Shown piece after piece: positions 1-5,910 of a stretch of DNA of 10,213 nucleotides. The DNA lies in assembly GCA_964579725.1 (NCBI GenBank), contig CAZOHG010000093.1, forward strand, positions 1 to 10,213, written 5' to 3'. Both the position numbers and the translations under genes were made by a program. This DNA comes from CAZOHG01 sp964579725 (GTDB lineage: Bacteria; Zhuqueibacterota; JdFR-76; BMS3Abin05). How positions within the stretch are numbered: position 1 is the first letter of the stretch; each line of letters begins with the position of its first letter. The notes under the pieces were generated by a model. The model made no database searches and had not been told where the DNA came from. It worked only from the letters and a program-made list of their open reading frames with translations.

Positions 1-846
1 GATTCGGTCAGCGGTGATTTGACTCTTTTGAATCGTGTTTCCACAGGCGGGCGGGCGCCGTGTTATGTAGAACTCTCAAAAAACGGTAACTTTTTGTTGG
101 TCAATAATTATCTGGATGGAACGGCGGCTTCTTTTGTGCTCAAAGAGAATGGACAGGTGGGAAAAATGGTGTCTCTGATTCACCAAACCGGTTCGGGTCC
201 CACTCCCAAACGCCAGGAAAGCTCTCACATACACACCATTCGCTTAGACCCGCCCAATCGGTTTGCCGTCACGGCCAATCTGGGCACCGATGCCCTTACC
301 ACGTACGCATTCAATGCCGCCACCGGAGAACTAACGCCTGTCAGCGGTGGGATTGAATACACCACCCCAGGTTCAGGGCCACGACACCTGACGTTTTCTT
401 CCGACGGACACCAACTCTACGTCGCCAATGAACTGCGAAGCACGGTTTCCGCTTTCACTTTTGCCCCCCAAACGGGACTTTTGAAATCGTTTCAAACCAT
501 TACCACAATTCCGGCCCATTTTAAGGGAGAAAATTATCCGGCCGACATTCACATGAGCCCTGACGGGCGGTTTCTCTACGTTTCCAATCGCGGGCACGAC
601 AGCCTCGCTATTTTTTCCGTTCATCGAAAGACCGGCAAATTGACTTTCCTCACCACCGAGTCGGTGCGTGGTTCCTGGCCCCGGAATTTTACCCTTAGTG
701 CAAACGGACACTTGCTGTTAGTGGCCAATCAAAAGAGCAAAACCGTGGTGAGTTTTCGGCGGGATTCCCATTCGGGACGGTTGACTTGGCTGGCAACTAC
801 CCCAACAAAAGCTTCTCCCGCCTGCATTCAAATAGTGGATTTTTAG
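1..846 (+). CDS. Lactonase family beta-propeller protein (6-phosphogluconolactonase type), 5' end missing
   Basis: The frame is open from base 1, so the gene begins upstream of the window and 281 residues are visible. The TTG at 19 is an internal Leu, not a start. The protein matches the YbhE/Pgl-type seven-bladed propeller lactonases. Marks seen are QESSHIHTIRLDP (about residues 72-84), GPRHLTFSSDG, YVANELRSTVSAF, the FKGENYPADIHMSPDGRFLYVSNRGHDS stretch (seen as GENYPADIHMSPDG then FLYVSNRGHDS) and a final PRNFTLSANG...VANQKS blade. These SPDG...LYVSN repeats are the blade strands. Family members hydrolyse 6-phosphogluconolactone or other sugar lactones and usually have about 340-390 residues, so some 60-110 are missing. 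A signal peptide, if present, lies outside the window. The substrate cannot be told from sequence; many members of this fold outside enterobacteria are uncharacterised. It converges on the CDF exporter gene with only 26 bases between the stop codons. Confidence 0.9.
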   Translation, partial: DSVSGDLTLLNRVSTGGRAPCYVELSKNGNFLLVNNYLDGTAASFVLKENGQVGKMVSLIHQTGSGPTPKRQESSHIHTIRLDPPNRFAVTANLGTDALTTYAFNAATGELTPVSGGIEYTTPGSGPRHLTFSSDGHQLYVANELRSTVSAFTFAPQTGLLKSFQTITTIPAHFKGENYPADIHMSPDGRFLYVSNRGHDSLAIFSVHRKTGKLTFLTTESVRGSWPRNFTLSANGHLLLVANQKSKTVVSFRRDSHSGRLTWLATTPTKASPACIQIVDF

Positions 847-850
847 AGAG

Positions 851-876
851 GTAATTCAAATGTAATTCTGAATTAC
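851..876. repeat. Nested inverted/direct repeat at the convergent gene junction
   Basis: GTAATTCA (851-858) is the exact reverse complement of TGAATTAC (869-876). A second GTAATTC copy (862-868) sits beside the right arm and can form an alternative 7-bp hairpin with a one-base loop. The element fills the gap between the convergent stop codons and overlaps the TAA of the CDF gene (873-875). It could act as a bidirectional transcription end, but the stem is almost all A-T and there is no clear T tract, so terminator function is only a guess. Confidence 0.35.
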
Positions 877-1787
877 TTGGGCTCCTGTGAGAGTAGTTCT
901 TTCTCGTCGCAAAGATCATTTTCAAATTGAATCGTCACGTGGCTGATTCCAAATTTTTGGCGAAGTTTGGTTTGAATTTCCTTTAAAATTGCCCCCGTTT
1001 CGCGGACAGAAATATCCGCCACTTCCACATGACCTTCAAAATGCACGTGGCTCTCGTCAAGCTGCCACAAATGAATATGGTGAACATTTCGAACCCCGGG
1101 AATTTCTCGAATGGCGGCGGCAATGGCTTCCAGAGAATACCCTGACGGCGTGGCCATCATGATGATTTTCACCGCCTCACGGGTAATTTTCACACTTTCC
1201 CACAAAATGTACAGAGAGATGAGAACCGTTAGAGCCGGGTCCAGCCAGTAAATTTTGTAAAAATAAATGGCTACTCCCCCCAAAATTACGGCAAGACTGG
1301 AAAACGCGTCACTAAAAAGGTGCAAATAAACAGCCCGCAGATTGAGACTTTCTTTGGAGCCTTTGCGCAGCAAAAGGGTCCCCGCGACATTGGCCGCCAA
1401 GCCGATGAAAGCTACCCCGATCATCATTCCGCCCGCTACCGGCTTCGGGTACAAAAAGCGCTGGTAGGCTTCTTTGAAAAGAAAAAAACAAATAATCACG
1501 AGCGTGGACGAATTAATGACAGCTGCCAAAATCTCCGCCCGTTTCAAGCCAAAGGTGTACACGGGACTGACTGGCCGACGATTCAGGCGAATAGCAATGT
1601 AGCTAATAATAATCGCAATGCCGTCGCTAAAATTGTGGAGCGCGTCGGAAATAAGGGAAAGGCTTCCCGACCAAATTCCTCCCACAATTTCTGTGGCGGT
1701 AATGGAAAAATTCAACATCATGGTGGCAAAAAGTCGCTTGCCCGATCCGCCTATTTCGGGTTGCTCGTGCGTATGGGAATGAGACAC
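873..1787 (-). CDS. Cation diffusion facilitator (CDF) family divalent metal exporter, ZitB/CzcD-like
   Basis: This 304-residue inner-membrane antiporter should export Zn2+ or related divalent metals (Co, Cd, Ni) in exchange for protons. About six hydrophobic segments are visible (roughly 18-42, 43-68, 80-106, 118-140, 150-177, 183-210). The metal site signature HxxxD is present in TM2 (H51, D55) and TM5 (H156, D160). That HD/HD arrangement is typical of the zinc-preferring CDF branch. The N-terminus has a short His-rich tail (SHSHTHE), and residues 212-304 form the cytoplasmic dimerisation domain with NVHHIHLWQLDESHVHFEGH and GISHVTIQFE. The start is GTG, chosen because GGAGGTGAT lies 6 bases upstream. 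Length is normal for the family. It is the last minus-strand gene before the convergent lactonase. The 216-base upstream gap with strong folding potential suggests its own regulated transcript. Metal specificity is not decidable here. Confidence 0.95.
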   Translation of the reverse strand: MSHSHTHEQPEIGGSGKRLFATMMLNFSITATEIVGGIWSGSLSLISDALHNFSDGIAIIISYIAIRLNRRPVSPVYTFGLKRAEILAAVINSSTLVIICFFLFKEAYQRFLYPKPVAGGMMIGVAFIGLAANVAGTLLLRKGSKESLNLRAVYLHLFSDAFSSLAVILGGVAIYFYKIYWLDPALTVLISLYILWESVKITREAVKIIMMATPSGYSLEAIAAAIREIPGVRNVHHIHLWQLDESHVHFEGHVEVADISVRETGAILKEIQTKLRQKFGISHVTIQFENDLCDEKELLSQEPK

Positions 1788-1793
1788 CTAAAA

Positions 1794-1802
1794 ATCACCT
1801 CC
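1794..1802 (-). promoter_or_regulatory. Ribosome binding site of the CDF gene
   Basis: On the minus strand this reads GGAGGTGAT, a nine-base anti-16S match, 6 bases before the GTG codon at 1787-1785. It fixes the non-ATG start of the exporter. Its first two G residues also belong to a possible AATGG/CCATT hairpin (1801-1815). Confidence 0.85.
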
Positions 1803-1938
1803 ATTTATTCAATGGCATACCATCGGGGATCTGTACCGCAGATTTCCGGAATCGTGTCCGCCAAGACGCTTGGCAAACACTTCTTCAGCAGTGAGCCGCT
1901 TGTATTTTTAGCGGGGCTAATCCAGATTCCGTTTCGGA
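1801..1938 (-). ncRNA. Candidate structured 5' leader (riboswitch-like) of the CDF exporter
   Basis: Read as minus-strand RNA, this gap forms an ordered set of helices. A 12-bp hairpin (1854-1880, triloop CGU) pairs GUGUUUGCCAAG with CUUGGCGGACAC, including two U-G wobbles. It directly abuts one side of a 7-bp closing helix, CGGAAUC (1931-1925) with GAUUCCG (1853-1847). Inside that helix lies a second hairpin, AGCC(CC)GCU (1918-1910) with AGCGGCU (1900-1894), loop AAAAAUACA. Downstream are AUCUG/CAGAU (1829-1843) and CGAUGG/CCAUUG (1810-1825). The arrangement is a three-way junction followed by two stems and then the ribosome binding site. The wobble pairs exist only in the minus-strand transcript; on the plus strand they would be C/A mismatches. 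I do not recognise the NiCo (czcD), yybP-ykoY or cobalamin riboswitch consensus in it. It may instead be a dispersed repeat or chance. The identity is inferred. Confidence 0.4.
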
Positions 1939-1956
1939 CAATTTCTCTCAAATGTT

Positions 1957-1986
1957 AAAATACATTCGCTTAACTTTTCTGCCCAA
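1957..1986 (-). promoter_or_regulatory. Possible promoter for the CDF leader and gene
   Basis: On the minus strand TTGGGC (1986-1981) and TATTTT (1962-1957) are separated by 18 bases and lie in an AT-rich stretch. They would start a transcript near 1950, just before the first helix of the folded leader. Both hexamers match the sigma-70 consensus only partly (3/6 and 4/6), so this is a weak call resting mainly on position. Confidence 0.2.
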
Positions 1987-2003
1987 TAATTGACCTTCAC
2001 GGG

Positions 2004-2813
2004 TCATTTTTCCCCTTTTTCGTGCAGAAATAGCCGTTCACCAACTGTCTTTTCCGCAGGGCCTACCTCTCGGGGATGGCTGGCGTGGATAACCGTCATC
2101 CAGGCATACCGGCGTGCGACGGGAACACGAAAGAGCAGTTTGTCAAGTTGCCGAAGAAAGCCGATTAAAACCTCAAAAAAGAATAGATTTCTAAAAGGAA
2201 CTGCAAGTAATGTGAACAATTCAAAATAGTGGATTTTTACATGGTAAAAATATTGATTAAGCAGTTTTATGTCTTTCAATTTGAGGGGATGTTCATCCTC
2301 CGTTCTCATTTTGGGGGTAAGCTTCCGATACAAATTAATCAGCGGATTGTGCCCCAACGGTTCCATAAAAACGGCGTGCCCATCGCGTTTGAGAATACGG
2401 CGTAACTCTTCGAAAGAATTGGACAGATCCAGATGGTGAATAATGCCCATTCCAACGACGATGTCGAAAGTTTCATCCGGGAATTCGGTCTTTTCGGCAT
2501 TCATGACGAAATAATCGGCCTGGTACCCGGCTCTGGCGATTTTTTCTTTCGCCTTTTTGATTCCCTCGGCCGAAATGTCAATGCCCGTCAAAATCGCCCC
2601 GAATTTGAGCCATTGCTTCGATCCGCTGCCCGTGCCACATCCATATTCCAAAAGTTTCTTTCCCTCACAATGGGCAGAAATGATCTCAAAATACCGATTC
2701 CACGCAAATTTATTAATTCGGTAAAATTTGCTGGCTCTTTCTCTTATGCTGTCGTTTGTTGAAAATCTCTCATCGTGGAAAAATCTCTCTTTTTCCAATC
2801 GACTTGCTTCCAT
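2004..2813 (-). CDS. Class I SAM-dependent methyltransferase (Methyltransf_11/25-like)
   Basis: This 269-residue protein has a Rossmann-fold methyltransferase core. Motif I is EYGCGTGSGS (56-65), the acidic loop that binds the SAM ribose is GIDIS with D79, the post-loop NAEKTEFPDETFDIV (105-119) carries the adenine-contact region, and GMGIIHHL (121-128) is motif IV. It continues with FEELRRILKRDGHAVFMEPL, then a GHNPLINLYRKLTPKMRTEDEHPL-type lid (154-177, given here in overlapping part). The C-terminal part (about 198-245) is rich in Phe, Leu and Arg and looks membrane-associating rather than clearly transmembrane. The ATG start has GGAG 8 bases upstream. The substrate is unknown; relatives with this lid often sit near lipid or glycan genes, which is background knowledge and not shown here. 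It lies 160 bases downstream of the glycosidase-like gene and 216 bases upstream of the CDF gene. Confidence 0.88.
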   Translation of the reverse strand: MEASRLEKERFFHDERFSTNDSIRERASKFYRINKFAWNRYFEIISAHCEGKKLLEYGCGTGSGSKQWLKFGAILTGIDISAEGIKKAKEKIARAGYQADYFVMNAEKTEFPDETFDIVVGMGIIHHLDLSNSFEELRRILKRDGHAVFMEPLGHNPLINLYRKLTPKMRTEDEHPLKLKDIKLLNQYFYHVKIHYFELFTLLAVPFRNLFFFEVLIGFLRQLDKLLFRVPVARRYAWMTVIHASHPREVGPAEKTVGERLFLHEKGEK

Positions 2814-2973
2814 TTGCGTCTCCAGATCGCCGGGTGCCTTTAGACGAGCCCCTCTCCCCCGTTAGGCATGTTTTTTGGTTTCCTCCCAAAAATCCGGCCC
2901 GTCCCGATTCTTACCTTCTTTGAAAAAGACAGACCGTCCAATACCCTTTCTTTTTTCGTCACGATTCTCCCTT

Positions 2974-4437
2974 TTATTTAAATTGAATGGCGTACAAATC
3001 CGCATCTTTCATGACAAATCGCAAGCGGACAACTTTTCCCGCCAATCGACTCACATCCGAGCCGTTTTTCCAGGAAACCGCCCGTTCAATCTCATTTCCA
3101 ATGATTGGCTCGGCATCTTGAAGCGAAAAGCCCGGAATGGGTTGCCCTTTGGCATTCTGGATTTCCACCCTGATCTCACCGGCGGCGGAGGTGGAAAAAT
3201 TCAAATACAAGTGCTTTCCGCGAAATGTAAGAGGTTTGGTAAGCATCTCCCCGCCGGTGTAGGGTGCTTGCACCGAAACAAAACCGTCCAATCGAAGCGA
3301 ATAGCGGTGTAAATTGGCAGTGGGTTGTGCGTAATTTTGGTTGACGTAAATAGACATTTCATTTGCACCGGTTTGGACCACGTGCAACGCCGGGTAGTTG
3401 GTCCGAGACACCCAATTCTGCAGCCCAATTCCGGGTCGAATGAACCCTTCCATGAACGTCCGTTGGTACACATTTCCTCCGCGTGAAGACATGAAAACAG
3501 CGTCTGAGCAGTCTTTAAAATAGTCGGGGTTCACCCCTAAAGCCTTTGCCTGAGCGGCCGTGAGTACCTGCCGTTTGGGCATGAAACGCGCCGCCACGGA
3601 GATGTAAATTTGCGGCGCCCGAAAGTAGGGATGGGTTTGGTTGGTGTAAAGATTTTCAGGAGGGGTGTTGCCGAAGGTCATTTCCACAGGGTCACTCCAA
3701 TGAAGAAAATCAGTCGACGTACTCCGGCTAACTGTGCGATACCCTTTTTTCCCAATTTTGTGCCAGGTTCGAAAATAACAAACGTACTTGTGCTCTTTTT
3801 GGGACCAAAAGGCCACATTCTGCGAATCGAATGCGCCCTTGGTCAAAACCGGAGCCTTTTGTACTGGTTTCCAATGAATGCCGTCCGGCGAAGCAAAAGC
3901 CAACAATCCGCTTTCCTTCAATCCACCCAAAGCCTTGTACCGCTGGTTCGGGTTCACACCGGGACGGGTGTCCAAAAAGGGACTGAAATTGTGGGCGGCT
4001 GTTGTATTTCCAGCCAAAATAACATTGTTTTCCCAGGTTCCCATGATTTTGAACAATTTTAGATTGGGTTTACGCCAATGAATCCCGTCGCGGGATTCGG
4101 CGTAGCAGGTTACCACCCCTTTTCCCACTTCATGTTTGGCGTCAGGCAGTCCGCGGTAATAAAGTCGGAACAAATGGCCGTCTTTGATGACGGTCACATA
4201 CCCGCAAAAAGCCCCTTCCCACGGCCTGTCAAATTTCAGCACGGCACCCTCGTCGTGAGGATGGTGCAGGACAAGCTGCGTCCCCGTCAAATGGTCAATG
4301 ACGTACCGGTCGACAAACAACTCGCGGTCAGAATTTAAAGGCACAACGGTTCCGGTATTTTGTGCCATTGCCAAAGATGTTCCCAAAATCAGAACTAAAA
4401 ACACAACCAAAGCGCCGATTTTTCCGTTTCGAAACAT
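2974..4437 (-). CDS. Secreted glycosidase-like five-bladed propeller protein with C-terminal beta-sandwich
   Basis: This 487-residue protein has a typical signal peptide: basic start MFRNGK, hydrophobic core 8-21, and likely cleavage after AMA at 25. The mature part opens with ELFVDRYVIDHLTGTQLVLHH (first 20 residues from E39), then RPWEGAFCGYVTVIKDG. Three blade motifs of the type S-x-DG-x-HW follow: ESRDGIHWRKP (about 114-124), ASPDGIHWKPV (182-192) and TSTDFLHW (240-247). This is the arrangement of proteins with the GH32/43/68-like propeller fold that are common in Planctomycetes and related genomes. The last 95 residues form a probable beta-sandwich (LYLNFSTSAAGEIRVEIQ, RLRFVMKDADLYAIQF). 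I cannot name a catalytic triad, so glycoside hydrolysis is inferred from fold resemblance only. The ATG start has AAGGA about 8 bases upstream. The location is likely periplasmic or extracellular. The upstream neighbour is a sugar/polyol-type dehydrogenase, consistent with carbohydrate use. Confidence 0.75.
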   Translation of the reverse strand: MFRNGKIGALVVFLVLILGTSLAMAQNTGTVVPLNSDRELFVDRYVIDHLTGTQLVLHHPHDEGAVLKFDRPWEGAFCGYVTVIKDGHLFRLYYRGLPDAKHEVGKGVVTCYAESRDGIHWRKPNLKLFKIMGTWENNVILAGNTTAAHNFSPFLDTRPGVNPNQRYKALGGLKESGLLAFASPDGIHWKPVQKAPVLTKGAFDSQNVAFWSQKEHKYVCYFRTWHKIGKKGYRTVSRSTSTDFLHWSDPVEMTFGNTPPENLYTNQTHPYFRAPQIYISVAARFMPKRQVLTAAQAKALGVNPDYFKDCSDAVFMSSRGGNVYQRTFMEGFIRPGIGLQNWVSRTNYPALHVVQTGANEMSIYVNQNYAQPTANLHRYSLRLDGFVSVQAPYTGGEMLTKPLTFRGKHLYLNFSTSAAGEIRVEIQNAKGQPIPGFSLQDAEPIIGNEIERAVSWKNGSDVSRLAGKVVRLRFVMKDADLYAIQFK

Positions 4438-4519
4438 GTTTTTTTCCTTTCTGCTGGGTTCGATTTCCTTTGCTGTTAAAAAATGGCTTCTGAAAATAAG
4501 AGTTCACAAAAATTTTTTC

Positions 4520-4531
4520 TGGAAATTTCCA
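4520..4531. repeat. 12-bp perfect palindrome upstream of the secreted glycosidase-like gene
   Basis: TGGAAATTTCCA is its own reverse complement and begins 83 bases upstream of the ATG at 4437. It is flanked on the left by an A5T6 tract (about 4508-4518), a bend-prone sequence. About 14 bases to the right, CGATC/GATCG (4545-4558) forms a stem with a GAAA tetraloop on the minus strand. The rest of the 4438-4732 gap is AT-rich. I see no convincing gene or strong sigma-70 promoter in it. The palindrome is a plausible operator site but no regulator is known. Confidence 0.4.
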
Positions 4532-4732
4532 TTAATCCTTGCCCCGATCTTTCGATCGTGGAATGAATAGTTTTCTTTTTCATCCCCGAGCTGAGACTTG
4601 TGTCGAGGGAAATAAAACGCCCCTTTCGGGAAACAAGATTGCTTTTACACGAAACATTTTGATTGCCTAAAAAAACAAGAATCACTTAAGTAAATTTATT
4701 CACGGATTTCACGATTGTTTTTGCCCCAGAAT

Positions 4733-5767
4733 TTACAGATCAATCATGGCTTTCAGAACACCATCTCGGTAATCGGCCACGGTATCGAAGGCTTTTTGAA
4801 CCTCGTCAAGGGGAAAATGGTGCGTGACCAGTTCGGCCAAATTTACGCGCTGCTGCAAAAGCAAATTCATTGCTGTCGGGTAGGTGTGTTTCATTCGGCG
4901 AGAAAATTTCACCGTTAATCCTTTGCGGCGAGCCAAATTGGACGGAATGTAAATCGGGCCGCGCGGCGCAATGCCCACAATTACAATCGTACCACCGGGT
5001 CGGGCAATTGTCGCGGCCGTTTGAACGGTTTCTCCAGCGTCCGCCGCTTCGAACACTACATCGACGCCACGACCTGCCGTAATTCTTAGAATCTCTTGCG
5101 AAACTTCCCGAACATCGCTGACTTGCAAAGCCTCGTCCGCCCCGAACGCACGAGCCTTTTCCAGGCGATTTTCCAACTTGTCAGTGACGAAAATTCGACC
5201 GGCACCCGACAATTTGGCCACCTGCTCAATCAGCAATCCCACGGGACCGGCACCCAAAATCGCCACAGAATTTCCCACTTGAATCTTCCCCAAATAAGCG
5301 GCGTGGAGGGCCACGCCGAGGGTTTCCAGAAGCACCCCTTCATTGAGAGAAACCGCCTGGGGCAAGGGAACCAGTAAATCGGCGGGGTAGACAAGCCATT
5401 CTTGCATGCCGCCGTCCACAGGCCAGGCTCCCAAAAAGCGCAAATTCTCACACAAATTGGGGTGACCGGTTCGGCAAAATTCGCAGTGCCCGCACGGCTG
5501 AGCGGGATCCAGAGCGACCCGCTGCCCTTCCTGCACCCTTTGAGCCCCTTTGCCCACAGCTTCCACAATTCCGGCTACCTCGTGCCCCAATATCAAGGGA
5601 AGGGTCATTTTGTCTTCCCCAATTCCTCCGTGCCGGTAGTAGTGCCGGTCGGAGCCGCAAATCCCGACACGCCGGATTCGAAGGAGTGTTTCTCCGGGAC
5701 CGGGCTGTGGTTTCGGGGCTTCCTCTACGCGAATTGTTCCGGCACCGTAAAGTCGAGCAACACGCAC
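4733..5767 (-). CDS. Zinc-dependent medium-chain dehydrogenase, sorbitol/threonine dehydrogenase-like
   Basis: This 344-residue cytoplasmic oxidoreductase should oxidise a polyol, sugar or other secondary alcohol with NAD(P)+. The N-terminal GroES-like domain carries the catalytic zinc ligands C37 (GICGSD), H62-E63 (GHEVAGIVEAVG) and probably E148 (LLETLGVALHA). The structural zinc lobe has C92, C95, C98 and C106 (CGHCEFCRTGHPNLC). The Rossmann domain has the nucleotide loop GAGPVG (172-177) and an acidic residue at the end of the second strand (VTD, D196), which favours NAD+ over NADP+. DVVFEAA and PGGTIVIVGI follow. The start is GTG, chosen because AGGA lies 6 bases upstream and the sequence begins as family members do (MRVARLYGAGTI). 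Length is typical. It starts 143 bases downstream of dnaG. The gap holds a T-rich stretch and a CTCACAGGTGAG palindrome (5863-5874) but no clear terminator. The substrate is not determined. Confidence 0.92.
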   Translation of the reverse strand: MRVARLYGAGTIRVEEAPKPQPGPGETLLRIRRVGICGSDRHYYRHGGIGEDKMTLPLILGHEVAGIVEAVGKGAQRVQEGQRVALDPAQPCGHCEFCRTGHPNLCENLRFLGAWPVDGGMQEWLVYPADLLVPLPQAVSLNEGVLLETLGVALHAAYLGKIQVGNSVAILGAGPVGLLIEQVAKLSGAGRIFVTDKLENRLEKARAFGADEALQVSDVREVSQEILRITAGRGVDVVFEAADAGETVQTAATIARPGGTIVIVGIAPRGPIYIPSNLARRKGLTVKFSRRMKHTYPTAMNLLLQQRVNLAELVTHHFPLDEVQKAFDTVADYRDGVLKAMIDL

Positions 5768-5862
5768 GCTGTTTCCTATTTTTTGCTTTTGGTCGTCATC
5801 CGTTTACACCCAAAAACCGCCCAAAAATTTATAAAAAGGGGCTTTTCTCTTAACCGAGTTTT

Positions 5863-5874
5863 CTCACCTGTGAG
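5863..5874. repeat. Small hairpin downstream of dnaG
   Basis: CTCACCTGTGAG is a near-palindrome able to form a 5-bp stem (CTCAC/GTGAG) just after the dnaG stop. Runs of T and A four bases or so away on both sides (TTTT and AAAA) could extend it with a bulge. It might mark the end of the dnaG transcript, but no proper U tract follows on the minus strand, so I do not call it a terminator. Confidence 0.25.
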
Positions 5875-5910
5875 GGGAAAATGCCAAGGTGGGAAATCAC
5901 TGCAATGCTC

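Noticed and set aside
1320..1958. 212-codon plus-strand frame opposite the CDF gene
   Set aside because: It is antisense to a clearly conserved membrane transporter, its translation is low-complexity and without domain signals, and it lacks a ribosome binding site.
1991..2009. TGACC-TTCACG-GGTCA stem followed by TTTT on the plus strand
   Set aside because: It looks like a small plus-strand terminator, but no plus-strand gene reads toward it, and on the minus strand it has no T tract.
2840..2887. Nine-codon minus-strand reading frame (MPNGGEGLV) with a GGAGG upstream, before the methyltransferase gene
   Set aside because: The spacing from GGAGG to the ATG is about 12 bases, longer than usual. 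The peptide has no attenuator-like composition, and nothing else supports a leader peptide.
2888..2907. Bulged GC stem followed by ATTTTT on the minus strand, downstream of the secreted propeller gene
   Set aside because: Only four pairs with a bulge and a five-base T run. Too weak to call a terminator.
4476..4685. 69-codon minus-strand frame in the gap between the dehydrogenase and the secreted propeller gene
   Set aside because: It has no ribosome binding site, unremarkable mixed composition and no recognisable domain, and it lies in an AT-rich regulatory-looking gap. Probably spurious.
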